Shown here: in pieces, positions 1 to 9,895 of the stretch
Layout: each line of letters opens with the position of its first letter
Position numbering within the stretch: the stretch's first letter is position 1
Assembly: GCA_977017575.1 (NCBI GenBank)
Contig: CDRNVI010000012.1
Coordinates: forward strand, 744,001-808,000
DNA length: 64,000 nt
Source: Paramoeba atlantica
Lineage: Eukaryota; Discosea
Direction of reading: 5' to 3'
Translations under genes and position numbers: made by a program
The notes under the pieces: generated by a model
Told to the model about the DNA's origin: nothing
What the model saw: only the letters and a program-made list of their open reading frames with translations
Database searches by the model: none

Positions 1-250
1 TTTCGCATCCTGTATCAGGCGTTTGTTGTTGAGTTAAGATGGAGGCGGCATTCGCGCACCAGTCATTAGGGACATTCGCAGGAATCGGAGTTGTATATAG
101 CAGATCATTATACGTGCTTGGATGCTTGATGAGGTGTGCGTTTCCAGCAAATTGGTCCCAAGATCCAGGTAGATGTATGGATTCCTCTTGTAGGAATGTA
201 TCGTCGTCCATGAGGGGAAGTGTCTCTTCGTGTGGGCTGATACCAGACAT
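1..250 (-). CDS. Unknown SL-led protein, N-terminal part, runs off window
   Basis: An ATG at 250 opens a frame that stays open to the window edge (83 codons), beginning MSGISPHEETLPLMDDDTFL. It lies 45 nt downstream of a complete spliced-leader copy (296-331), so this ATG is the first one a trans-spliced transcript would offer. The peptide is acidic at first and shows no motif I recognise. The 5' leader has a TTATTTTCTAT stretch also seen ahead of the CRE-a ORF, so it may be the start of another retroelement. A retroposed host mRNA is the alternative. The product is not identified. Confidence 0.45.
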   Translation of the reverse strand, partial: MSGISPHEETLPLMDDDTFLQEESIHLPGSWDQFAGNAHLIKHPSTYNDLLYTTPIPANVPNDWCANAASILTQQQTPDTGCE

Positions 251-295
251 TGAGAGTAACCCGTACCTCGGAAAGAGATGAAATAGAAAATAATT

Positions 296-331
296 CAACA
301 AGGTACAGAAACTGTATCTTTATCGTTAAAG
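296..331 (-). other. Spliced-leader (mini-exon) copy, full 36 nt
   Basis: On the minus strand this reads CTTTAACGATAAAG followed by ATACAGTTTCTGTACCTTGTTG. The ACAGTTTCTGTAC core is shared with kinetoplastid and diplonemid spliced leaders. It is not an SL RNA gene: no GT donor follows TTG, and the next bases differ in every copy, as expected for a trans-spliced transcript turned into DNA. Two bases separate it from the poly(A) tail of CRE-a (334-351 on the plus strand as T), so poly(A) and SL are joined tail to head. Confidence 0.85.
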
Positions 332-3300
332 TGTTTTTTTTTTTTTTTTTTAGCCCGTGGAGCGCATATATTATATACGCGCCGATTACTATCAAATGTG
401 AGACATGTTCACCTTCCCCCCTTCTCTCAATTTTCAAAGAGAAACTATCCCGAAAATGAAATCTATATATTTTTATAAGCTGACTCAGCTTATAGTGATA
501 TTGTGTTTAGAACTTATATACTATATTCTTGAGTTTGCGTGCAGCCGTCTAAGTATTTCTTTAGCTGCGCATAAATCCCTAATCCATTAAGCTCCTGAAT
601 CGTCAGCTTCATTTCGAGTTCGACCTGTTTCCTGTTTAGCATGGCCGCGTCTGCTAGCGAGTGTACCAAGTTCTGCGTATTGCGGTGCAAAGCGCCTCCT
701 GCCAGTACGGGTAAACATTGAAATGAGTCTTCACGAATTAAGTTCGTACGTACATATGTGTTGGACTTTCGCTGCAGCGCGTCATTCATGAGCTGTGTGC
801 ATTTCTTTCCACGATTAGACATTGAGAGTTCGTGAATAACTGTCAGATCATAGAAGACCGCACCCGTGTTCCAATAGATCACGAGATCGGGGCCAGACCG
901 ACAAAGTTTTTTTCCTGCACAAGTCTTCTGATGTACCAACTGGTTTTCCGGACTGATTGTGGATCGGCAAGCGATGCACTTCCACGTAGAAAAGTTTCTA
1001 GGTTCCGTTTCACATGGGATGCCTGCTTTCACGCATAGACGATGTAAAAATCCGACAAGTGAGTTATGTTTCACGGTCGTATTTATACCTGAACATTGAG
1101 CACAGCCTGGGATATGGGTGAGGGCGTTTCGGTTATTGAGGAGAATACCGCACCCTGGACACAATAGACTGGTAGGTAGATCTGGGTGTTGGGCATTTAG
1201 TCGTGGCATAATCGCGAGTTTGAAGAGATGGGAAGGGATGTACTTCGCGTTGGAAAGGATCCAGTCGCTGTTTCCTTTGAAGGATGTGGCTTGTAGAATG
1301 GGCTTAATGTCGGGATCCGTTTGCAACTCTTTCAATACTTCGACATGATGAATGCTGGTGGAAGTTTTTTTGTCCACTGGTATGACTTTCATTGTCGAGT
1401 TCTTAGGAATAGACGGGTGTGATGGCACCGCGTTGTCGATCCGAGCTGAAAAAGAGTTTCGGCGCTCAAGAACCGAGTAGCGGGATGCCACATATGCCGT
1501 CTCCCTAAGGGGACTGCTCGCTGTCAAACCCATTCCTCCCTTCTTAACGGGTAATCGTACAATTTTCATTTGATCAGGAGAGAGTGGACCAATCCAAGTC
1601 TCTACCACATTTTCAACCTCTTGATCGAATTGTGATGATGCTTTCTCTGTTGTTTCGGGCGGGTGAACACGAATCAGGTATTGTTGACGAACATTGGCAC
1701 ATTTTGCTAAAAGAATCATCGATATATTATTGATGCCCATTCGTTTTAGCCGCCGAAAAGCTGTGACCTGCTTCTCTAGTTGACGCAAAAGTCGTTCACT
1801 TATTGTGTTGTTTTCTCCAATATACGCTCCGAGTACTTTGACCGCTTCGTCCTCCGACTTTACACCTTGGGTGCTCAGCGAATTCGGTATGGAATTTCCG
1901 GATTTTCCTCTGAACCAAACGCATTTTGCCTCGGCTAGTTTCACCTGTTTTTCTTCTAGGAGACCTTGGAGCCTAAAGAATGCTTTCTCCAGTTCGGTTG
2001 AATCTCGAGACACTAACGTTATATCGTCAATGTATGCATTTATTTCAATACCTGGAAATTCGGAGGCCAGTGTCTCGAGTATTGGTTGACAGAATACGCA
2101 AAAGTAAAGACTAGCCAGAGCGGACCCTTGCCGTACACCTGCTGAGCTCATTATAATGTCCGTCAGGCTGCCATCGGAGCCATAAAATAAAAGTTCGGAA
2201 GCATTTGAATATTCGGCCGCAAAGAACCTTTGAAAGGGTTTCAGTGTAGCGAAAGCAAAAACGCACTTTGCAATTTCCTCTCGTGAGGGTGAGTTGAATG
2301 CATTTTGCATATCCACAGTCAGGATTGAGTGTCCGTCAAGCCAGCGGTCCCGCAACTTGTGTACGATTCGTTCGCACCCCGCTTGAGAGAATACGCCTTG
2401 TTGCATTGGTGCAAAGAGGGGTTCTAGTGACTTTTCGTATCTTTGCAGCAGAATTATTCCAGCTAATTTGCTAAATATTTCTCCAATAGCTACTGGGCGT
2501 ACTCCCCCGTTGGGCTTGTCGATGGCTACGAGTCTTGCCCGATTTAGACGCTGTAGAACTTGTCTAGATAGGAATCCGTTGATCAGATCGCTCATCATGT
2601 GGCAAAGGCTATTGCAACATGGCTCGTCGTCTATGAGAAGTCTTACGATGCTGTCGGTCGTACCTGTAGGCCCAGGGCTCACACCTTTTGCCAGTCGTCT
2701 ACTTGCACATCTTAATTCTTGTACGGCTATTCCTGCGATAATCGGTGCATCTTCCGGAACTTTGAAATTGCAGTTTTGTTCTGGATGAAGTGCACGTAGT
2801 TTTTGGACTTTTTCTTGATCAGTCAGCGTGCTCTTCTGAAAAGAACAGTCCAAAATCCTTGAAGCCTTCGATGTACAGTTTTCTAGCACCAAACGAGTGG
2901 CCCGTTTGATTGCTCGCTTGTCCTCATGAAAAAACTCGTCTTCTGGTTGATTGTGTTCAACTGTCTCTTGTTGTATGGGTCTTCGCCGCCGTTGTCTACT
3001 ATTGGCTTGACGCACAGAAGCTAATGAAAGTTTCATTGCAGACAAAACTTTATTCCAAATTTGATTTCTTTGTACGTAGTCGCTTTCTGCATAGATGTGC
3101 ATGATGTCCCTGTATATGGCAATCACACTGGAGATAAAATCAGGACTAATGGTTTTCGCGGTTGGAATTGGGAGATGGTCTACGTCTTCAGCTCCTGTGT
3201 CCAGCTTAAGCGCTCTGGCCTTTTTAACATGTGTTTCTTCGCGGGTCTCAATAGGAAGGTTCTCGTCAATGGCTGGAGGAGCTCTGTACCAACGGATCTG

Positions 3301-4611
3301 ATATACACGGATATTTTCTTGCGGAGGAAGAAAACCTGGAAAACTTTCTTCTGCACGATGGCCGAACAGACCTTTATAGCTCAAATGTAGTTTCGACGCC
3401 CCGGTCCGATTCGCGGATCGTGTTACGGTTCCTTCGGAGATGTTCAAGGCGGTTTGTTTATCGAATGTCCACGCCACTGTGCATTTGGTTCCTTTTTTTA
3501 TTGAAGAACAAGACTTCTGTATGCGCTCGAAAGGAATGGGGAATTCGGTGTCTGGATTTATCGATTTTATGATGCCACCGATGTGGTTGTCTTGTTCCGG
3601 ATTTCCTTCGCTATAAAGTATGCTGATGACTTGATTTGTTGTTTCGGTTGGTTTGTCCTTTTCTTGTGTGTCTGGCGTGATGCAGTCGTAGAACTCGGTG
3701 TTACTTCCATACTCCTTGGTTTTGGGGCCCGGAGTCGTGCTAATTACCTGTATTTCGCTCGATGTGTCAGGTCGGAAACCTTCGTCGCCGTTGGGCGCAA
3801 TTTCGCCGTACTGAATCGGTTCGTTGTTTTGTACGCGTCCGTTTTCCTGGACGTTCTTTGTACTCTTGTTGTGCTCGTTTTCCTTTTGGATGATAGCATC
3901 CTGCAGAACTTTAGCCTTCTTACGGTAACTGTCCATGGCAACGGCCGACGGATTTAACGGTCGTAAAACGAGTTCATCCAGAGTAGTGGGATCTTTTGGT
4001 GGAGGGGTGGCCGCCTGAGCGTACGTTGGTTCCTTGCTCCAGTTCGTAAATGCTGTGTTCCGAGCGGTGTTCGTTCTTATTTTGATGCATCCTTCTGGGT
4101 GACGAATGGTTGGGCTCTCGTCTTGCGACACTTTGTCAGCTCTTGTCTGAAGAAGGTTGAGTTGTTTGTTTCGCCGATTGAAGAAATTTGAAGACAGCAG
4201 TGCGTTCTTAATTGTGACTTTGCAGTCACTTTTCGGCAGTGGGGTCGGCGATCGACGCATCGACGGAGGAGGAGATTGTGGACACTCAGATGGCGTTGAT
4301 GGTGGTGATGGCGGCGGTAGTGGCGGCGGAAGTGGCGGTGAAGTAGGTGACCGCGATGCGGCGGGGACGGGCGATGGAAGAGACGGAGTTTCAGTGGACA
4401 AAGTCGTGGGTGGTGAGGGCGGCGGGGGCGGCGGGGGCGGCGAAGGAGAAGCGCTCGGTTCGGACGGAGCCTCAGGCGGTTTCTCCTCAATTGTTTTCTT
4501 CCTGCGACGGGTCGGAGGTAGAGGCTGTACGACGGGAGCTACTCCCGTTTCTTTCGCCCGGCTCCGCGTGAACATGCCCATGAAAGTGAGAAAGTAATAG
4601 AAAATAAATCA
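332..4611 (-). mobile_element. CRE-a, full-length CRE/SLACS-like LINE
   Basis: Non-LTR element with one long ORF (514-4581), a 3' UTR of about 160 nt and an 18-nt poly(A) tail at 334-351. Its 5' edge reads TTGATTTATTTTC just upstream of the ATG. The CRE-a stub at 60844 has a full SL followed by a very similar leader, so here only the last 3-4 nt of the SL remain. CRE-clade elements of trypanosomatids insert into SL RNA genes. This copy instead starts within a CRE-c scrap and ends against an SL-led sequence. It looks intact and young. Confidence 0.85.
514..4581 (-). CDS. CRE-like RT and restriction-like endonuclease polyprotein
   Basis: The 1355-aa ORF starts MGMFTRSRAKETGVAP; the same start is seen in the 60 kb stub, which supports this ATG. 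Residues 20-115 are proline/serine-rich and low in complexity. RT follows, with motif A TVDMQNAFNS near residue 760, motif B SSAGVRQGSALASLY and motif C AYIDDITLV near 847. A CX2CX10HX4C knuckle (CPGC...H...C) lies near 1140. The C-terminal RLE has RSGPDLVIYW followed by VFYDLTVIHE near 1230-1255, the PD...D arrangement of R2/CRE nucleases. The product should nick DNA and prime reverse transcription at the nick. No stop or frameshift is visible. Confidence 0.88.
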   Translation of the reverse strand: MGMFTRSRAKETGVAPVVQPLPPTRRRKKTIEEKPPEAPSEPSASPSPPPPPPPPSPPTTLSTETPSLPSPVPAASRSPTSPPLPPPLPPPSPPSTPSECPQSPPPSMRRSPTPLPKSDCKVTIKNALLSSNFFNRRNKQLNLLQTRADKVSQDESPTIRHPEGCIKIRTNTARNTAFTNWSKEPTYAQAATPPPKDPTTLDELVLRPLNPSAVAMDSYRKKAKVLQDAIIQKENEHNKSTKNVQENGRVQNNEPIQYGEIAPNGDEGFRPDTSSEIQVISTTPGPKTKEYGSNTEFYDCITPDTQEKDKPTETTNQVISILYSEGNPEQDNHIGGIIKSINPDTEFPIPFERIQKSCSSIKKGTKCTVAWTFDKQTALNISEGTVTRSANRTGASKLHLSYKGLFGHRAEESFPGFLPPQENIRVYQIRWYRAPPAIDENLPIETREETHVKKARALKLDTGAEDVDHLPIPTAKTISPDFISSVIAIYRDIMHIYAESDYVQRNQIWNKVLSAMKLSLASVRQANSRQRRRRPIQQETVEHNQPEDEFFHEDKRAIKRATRLVLENCTSKASRILDCSFQKSTLTDQEKVQKLRALHPEQNCNFKVPEDAPIIAGIAVQELRCASRRLAKGVSPGPTGTTDSIVRLLIDDEPCCNSLCHMMSDLINGFLSRQVLQRLNRARLVAIDKPNGGVRPVAIGEIFSKLAGIILLQRYEKSLEPLFAPMQQGVFSQAGCERIVHKLRDRWLDGHSILTVDMQNAFNSPSREEIAKCVFAFATLKPFQRFFAAEYSNASELLFYGSDGSLTDIIMSSAGVRQGSALASLYFCVFCQPILETLASEFPGIEINAYIDDITLVSRDSTELEKAFFRLQGLLEEKQVKLAEAKCVWFRGKSGNSIPNSLSTQGVKSEDEAVKVLGAYIGENNTISERLLRQLEKQVTAFRRLKRMGINNISMILLAKCANVRQQYLIRVHPPETTEKASSQFDQEVENVVETWIGPLSPDQMKIVRLPVKKGGMGLTASSPLRETAYVASRYSVLERRNSFSARIDNAVPSHPSIPKNSTMKVIPVDKKTSTSIHHVEVLKELQTDPDIKPILQATSFKGNSDWILSNAKYIPSHLFKLAIMPRLNAQHPDLPTSLLCPGCGILLNNRNALTHIPGCAQCSGINTTVKHNSLVGFLHRLCVKAGIPCETEPRNFSTWKCIACRSTISPENQLVHQKTCAGKKLCRSGPDLVIYWNTGAVFYDLTVIHELSMSNRGKKCTQLMNDALQRKSNTYVRTNLIREDSFQCLPVLAGGALHRNTQNLVHSLADAAMLNRKQVELEMKLTIQELNGLGIYAQLKKYLDGCTQTQEYSI

Positions 4612-4623
4612 AGCCAAGCGCAT

Positions 4624-4636
4624 GACAAGCAATTAA
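4624..4636. repeat. Target-site duplication of LY copy 1 (partner 11119-11131)
   Basis: GACAAGCAATTAA occurs at both outer edges of LY copy 1, 6.5 kb apart. This ties the two LY halves to a single insertion and dates TATE-A as later than LY. Confidence 0.9.
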
Positions 4637-4693
4637 TAATATATAATAATAATAATATACCACTTTCTGACTAAGTGGCTAAGTGTTCGACTA

Positions 4694-6211
4694 TTATGAC
4701 AAAGAAATGTTGACATTATCCTTCGCTACTCCTAAATGCCGCTTACAACAGGAATGTAGACATGAGGCCTTATCACGGCACTTATGGCCGCATTCGGCCG
4801 TAGAATTTATAACTCTACACGCGGTGGTTGAGGGATTCACTGGTTCACGCACGAGTTCGACTGCTGCCTCGTTCGCTAGTTTGTCCACGAGTTCATTCAT
4901 AAAGTTTCCGCTATGAGCTCGAACTTTCACTACGAAAATCTTGTATTTCTTCAAAATCGAACGGGCCAAGCTGGAAATACGTTCAAGCAAATCTGCATTT
5001 TCCCAGTCTGCGTATTTACCCAACTGATACGGTACACGTACTTTGTGCCAAAAGTTCCAGACGTACTCCGAATCGACATGCACAACGAAGGATTCTTGCT
5101 TACCCTCCCCGATTTGCAGTGCAAGAAAAAATGCGTGAAGCTCTGATCTGATGGATGTGGCGTCCGCCTTTTGCAATGATTGTTTCTTCGAAAAGGCAAC
5201 ATACCCGTTCTGTGCCACAGCTACCGCAGCTCCCGCGACTATTTGGTTGAATTTACGTTGTGATGACCCATCACAATACATGTGCAAGAGTCCATAATCG
5301 GGCCATAACGTCGATCCCTCTTCGAAAAACTGCAAAGATTCCCACTTTTCCATCGCGCTCGCGTTTGAGAGTAAGATTTGTTCTATTTCTCGCTTTTTTA
5401 TTGACACAGGTACGTAACGTGCGGTAGGTTCAAGGTTCTCCCTTAAGCCTTCAACCAGCATACGCCATGCTGTACGATCTTGGGCCTGTTCCCATAAGTG
5501 TTCGATTTCAATGCCCAGGTCCTCCGCGCACGCTTCAGATAGTGATTTTACGCGTGAATTGGGGTCCTTGTTCCACATCATAACGTCATAAAACGGAGTG
5601 TCATGTCTTAGAAGGTGTCCTACAAGTTTGACTCTGCTTACTTTCACTACAGTCGAAAACATCAAGCCTCCTCGATAGAGAGCCTTCGTTGGGATTGATT
5701 TGTGTCCATCCCACAAAGGAGTTCCTGTAGCCAGCCTCCTCATTTTGTTGACTTCTATATCTGCTGATTTAAGCTCTGTTTTACTCGGCGTGAGAGTTGC
5801 GCACCCATATGAAAGGACGGAGCTCACCATCGCATTGAAAATACGAAGACGAAGGATAACGTTTAGACCATTGTTCCATAGTGGTTTCAATCGGTGAAAC
5901 GCCATCCATGCTAGCTTTATTCGGTTTTTCAGCGTTGCCGATGTCGCGTAGGCGCTCATCATGTGCCCTAGGTAGCGGTAGGATTCGACTCGCGGTACAA
6001 GACCCAACTCTGGTAGGATAATACGTCCTTCTTGCTTCCTAGCTGTTCGCCCAACAACCATCCACGCTGTTTTCATTGGACCTACATTTAATTTCATCCC
6101 CGCTTTCCCTGCTTCTTTGATCAATGCTAGAATCATAGCCTCGAGAGTTTCCTTCGTATTGGAAAAGAACACGATGTCGTCGGCGTAGTCAATGTCTGTC
6201 AATTTGATTTC
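4694..6211 (-). pseudogene. LY copy 1: RT motif C to RNase H and zinc finger
   Basis: The frame picks up at EIKLTDIDYADDIVFF, the YADD catalytic motif, and runs through the RT thumb region. It continues into RNase H (MYCDGSS, RSELHAFF, VHVDSEYVWN, KVRAHSGNF) and a C-terminal cysteine finger CGHKCRDKASCLHSCCKR, ending at 4694. It is identical or nearly so to the matching part of the intact LY. This half is open but is separated from the rest of the RT by the TATE-A insertion. Confidence 0.88.
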
Positions 6212-7003
6212 GAAATCCACGCCGAGGGGCTCCCTGGAAACATATACACTGATAACATATATGAATAAATGAACAACTATGAATAGCTCAATCGTAATTC
6301 AAAATGACACAACATATCATTCATTCATTTCACACGCACAAAGATGGAAAAGAAACAAGCCTGCATAAAACAACACAATCAATGTCACTCTGTTAACGGG
6401 GTTCCCCCCCACCGGAACCCTCGGCCAACCTGCCCACACACACGTCACAATAAACGCAAAATGCCCAATCACGTAGTCAAATATTAATAGATAGAAAATA
6501 TCAAAATATGCAGAGCTCACAAAAGGATAACGATAGCAATAGATGACCAGTCCATTACCACGCCCTTTACAAGCTCACACGAGCTACACAGGTTACGCTT
6601 TCAACCTCTGCCCATATACCAACTTGGGACCTAGAAGTGTGGAGCAACTAGGCGTGGTGTACGGCCGTGTCAACAATGACGCGGTTAAAAACATTAAGGC
6701 GCTAATCGCAGAGTAAAGAAAACTTTACTCACCTTTATCTCACATTGGGGAACCTTGTTTTTTTCGAAAACCAAGGCGTGAGGATAAAGTTTGTCAACCG
6801 ATTAACATCCATAACCTTCCAAAATTATAGGGACAACCTCCAAACCCCAGGACCCCGTCCGCTCTCTTTTTTTTTTTTTTTTTTTTTTTTTTCTTTTTTT
6901 CTTGTCTTTGTTTTTTTTCCTTTTTTTCTTGTCTTTGTTTTTTTTCTTTTTTTCTTGTCTTGTTTTTTTTTTTTTTTTTTTTTGTATTTGGTGATCCTGT
7001 CCC

Positions 7004-7837
7004 CTAGGGTTTTCCTTCAATATGACTGTCTAGCTTACCAATATGATGATGCTGATTATCGCTGTATTTGTCGATGTTGCCTTTATATTTCTCAACCTTC
7101 TCTCTCTCAATCTCCTTCCCGCGACTGACAGCATCCGCCGGGTTCTCATCCGTGGATATGTACGCTGCCTTGACACAAATACCTTTGTCCTCTGTCAGTC
7201 GCAGGACTTCGCGCAATTCCATTGAAACCCCCTCTGACTTGGAGATCCTCCTGTTCAGTGCAGCCTGACAGGAGGTGTTGTCAACAAAAACATCCAAGCA
7301 GGTTCCACGGGGGCAATGCGCGGAAAACTTCTCGAGGGCTAAGCGGACTGCTGCAGCTTCCGCACGGTTCACCTCATACGAGGATGACTCAGGCCACGCC
7401 TCTCCCGTAATCAAAACCTCTCCGCTGTCTAAATACATAATCGCTCCCCACCCTTTCACCGAGGCATCGGTGTAGAGACGATGCTTGTGTGGAACAACAT
7501 CGGGGTGGGGAGGTGGAGACCGTGGAACATTCTCCAACAACTCGTTTCTCCACTCTGCTAGCATGGAGCGAGTGACGACAGGGAGTGCGACCGGACGGTC
7601 ACATAACTTCGGGCAACGGTTCAACAAGTTGATACGCCGTTGCGCCACCTTCAAAGCGAAATAAAATCGCGGCATATTGAGCCGGAGAACTGCGGAGCCA
7701 TAAATGAGGCGCCCCACCACCGCCTCTAGGTCAACAAAGGAAATGTTGAAGAAAGAGTCGGCTCGCAGTTTCCTGATCACTCGCGGTCCCAGGCAGACCG
7801 TATGCGCGTTATGGTCGAACGCCACCCCATTGAACAC
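7004..7837 (-). pseudogene. TATE-A RNase H end of the RT ORF
   Basis: Contains HRLYTDASVKGWGAIMYL, then EVNRAEAAAVRLALEKF, VFVDNTSCQAALNRR and DENPADAVSRG. These are the D-E-D-D landmarks of the DIRS-type RNase H, which hydrolyses the RNA strand of the hybrid. The upstream part is the RT connection region. It is part of the TATE-A fossil. Confidence 0.75.
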
Positions 7838-8312
7838 GTACTGTGCTACAGGGGGCTGACCCCGATCTTTGAAAAGACCGTTCGCCTTGTCGCAACGCTC
7901 GAATGAAACTGAGCGTTGCGAATGAAACTGAAATGGGCTGGAGCGCCTCGCCCAATTGAGTGGCGCGCGGGTCCTCGGGGGGCATTCGAAGAATCGCCCT
8001 CAGCAGCTCCTGGCGGCGTCCTCCTGGAGGCTGCGCGGCGTCGGCGGTTACGACGGCAGCGGTTTTGGCGGCGGCGGTCTTGGCGGCGGTGTAAACGGGA
8101 ACGGGAAGCCGGGGTAGAGGACGGATTGGGAGGGAGACGCTTCTGCGCCTTAGACGTAACGGGGAGAGAGGGCGGGGAGGAGGAGTAGTGCCACGCACGC
8201 GTGGCCGTCTTTCGCGCTGGCGGAGAGACGGGGAGGAAACGGGGGTAAGAATATCCACCCGTCGTCGCCTGGGACGACGGGCACGAGCAGTAATTGGGGT
8301 GGGGGGCATTTC

Positions 8313-9716
8313 CTAGTGGAAAGCCCGTGTTGCGCCGTAACGGCTGGCGCCGCCCACCACCCCGCCGCGAAAATCCTGTTGCGGGGTGCGTGTGGTACGG
8401 AACTGCCCCCCCTGCTGTTGGGACGCTTGGGGGCAGTTCGATCGGAGGTGGCCTGGCTGATGACAGCCAAAACAGAAAGGTCCTTGGCTGCGTCGACGAG
8501 GAGCACGCTGCGCAGTCCGGCCCCTCAGTTGCTCGTCAACCACAAGCTGACCGTAGCGGTCCTGAGGGTCGTCGTCACGGTGCAACCGCTGTTGCACACG
8601 CTCGACAGCAACGCCCGCCGCAGCCCAATAATGGTTGCGAAGCTCTTCGATGATGAGAAGGGCTACGGCGAGGTTGTGCTTCTCTAGCCATCCCTCCGTA
8701 TTGCACGCAGCGTACACCCATTCAGTTAACATCTTGAACAGGCGCTCACGCTGCGGCGGAGGGTTGAAGCGTACCCCAAGCTGCGGAGCTTCGCGCAGCT
8801 CACGGATGAGTTCACGTGGCTTGAACAAATCATCCGTGTCGATCCACGGTTGCCGAGTAACCGGATCGTAGGGGGAGAAGCCTTTCGGGTCCGTAATACG
8901 GACGCGTTCAAACGTGGGGATCAGATCTTCAACTGGTTTCCCACCCGGCATCTGCGCCCGAACATGGGCCAGTTCCAAAGAGTGGTAGTTGATCTCGGGA
9001 TGGGGAAAACGATAGGCAGTGTTCTTGTCCCCATCCCACTCGGCGAACAACTCAGTTGAGTTAGGGTCCTTAGGATGCGTCATATGCACCAACCCTATAA
9101 CCGTCTGCCGTAGGCCGTCACGGGGAAGGGACCATACAGCCTCGACGGTGACCTCGTAGTCCTTGCGCAGAAGCTCAATCACTTTCGTGATGAACTCTTC
9201 TTTGCTGGATTGTGTCATGATCCCACGCGCATCACAGCGTGAACGCTGAGGCAACTCGACGTGGTCAATGTCAAGGGCCTCGTAACGGCGCGGCGAGCGA
9301 GAAGCCTCAACCTGGTCGGGGTTAAGGGTTCCTCTTCGTCGCATATGGGGCTCGGGAGCCTCCAGCGGAAAAGGGTACGGGCTAGGGAGGGAGCTCGCAG
9401 GCAAACTGGGAAGGTTGGAAGGGAGAGGGCTAGGCGGTTCGCGGGCGGGGCTGAGTGCTCTTCCTGAAGGGCGTACCTTTCGGCGCGCTGGGACAGGAGT
9501 AGGGGGAATCGGAGGAGGTCGCGCGGATACCTGCGGAGCCGGCTGCGTGGGGAGAGGGGGGAGAGGGGGGCGCACGGGAGGGCACGAAAGGGACTGACGC
9601 TTAGAATGGTCTTGGACGGAGGAGGTCTGAATGGGTGTCGGCGCCCTATTCCGCTTCGGTGATCTATCGCGCTCCTGGCGTGGCTCCGACGGAGCCCGTA
9701 AACGTTGGGATCTCAT
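8313..9716 (-). CDS. TATE-A Gag-like protein with CCHC knuckle
   Basis: Open frame from MRSQRLRAPSEPRQ, with a proline/arginine-rich first third, then a globular part that resembles the TATE-C Gag-like protein (both contain QLGVRFNPPPQRERLFK). A C-terminal zinc knuckle reads CFGCHQPGHLRSNC. The knuckle suggests RNA binding in a nucleoprotein particle. The start follows directly after the terminal region, as in TATE-C. Confidence 0.75.
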   Translation of the reverse strand: MRSQRLRAPSEPRQERDRSPKRNRAPTPIQTSSVQDHSKRQSLSCPPVRPPLPPLPTQPAPQVSARPPPIPPTPVPARRKVRPSGRALSPAREPPSPLPSNLPSLPASSLPSPYPFPLEAPEPHMRRRGTLNPDQVEASRSPRRYEALDIDHVELPQRSRCDARGIMTQSSKEEFITKVIELLRKDYEVTVEAVWSLPRDGLRQTVIGLVHMTHPKDPNSTELFAEWDGDKNTAYRFPHPEINYHSLELAHVRAQMPGGKPVEDLIPTFERVRITDPKGFSPYDPVTRQPWIDTDDLFKPRELIRELREAPQLGVRFNPPPQRERLFKMLTEWVYAACNTEGWLEKHNLAVALLIIEELRNHYWAAAGVAVERVQQRLHRDDDPQDRYGQLVVDEQLRGRTAQRAPRRRSQGPFCFGCHQPGHLRSNCPQASQQQGGQFRTTRTPQQDFRGGVVGGASRYGATRAFH

Positions 9717-9895
9717 ACACAAAACTTTAAACGTAACAAAATAACAACCTAACAAGAATATAACAAACGAGTAAACACCCCCCTCCATGCAATTAGAGAA
9801 TACTACATCATAATTTGAGAAAATTATGTGCCCCGAAGGGCCAGCAGGCAAATATATAGCCGCCCCTCGGCTAAATTTCAAAACGTGAACTATTA

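Larger units (their letters stand above)
6212..9895 (-). mobile_element. TATE-A, VIPER/TATE-like tyrosine-recombinase retroelement (fossil)
   Basis: DIRS-order element inserted in LY copy 1. Its 5' end (minus strand) is TAATAGTTCACG...GAAATTTAG and its 3' end is GTGGATTTC, matching the terminal motifs of the other TATE families here. Parts recognised: a 5' terminal region (9717-9895), a Gag-like ORF with a zinc knuckle (8313-9716), a basic proline/arginine-rich region (7809-8309) and the end of an RT-RNase H ORF (7004-7837). An A-rich stretch lies at 6862-6983. I see no gene in 6212-6860. The element is broken, with about two or more breaks. It is younger than the LY copy it sits in. No target duplication is seen. 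Confidence 0.8.

Noticed and set aside
4157-4597. Glycine/aspartate-rich plus-strand ORF opposite the CRE-a N-terminus
   Set aside because: A shadow of the proline-rich coding region on the other strand.
6802-7020. Lysine-rich 72-aa ORF in TATE-A
   Set aside because: Encoded by an A-rich low-complexity run only.
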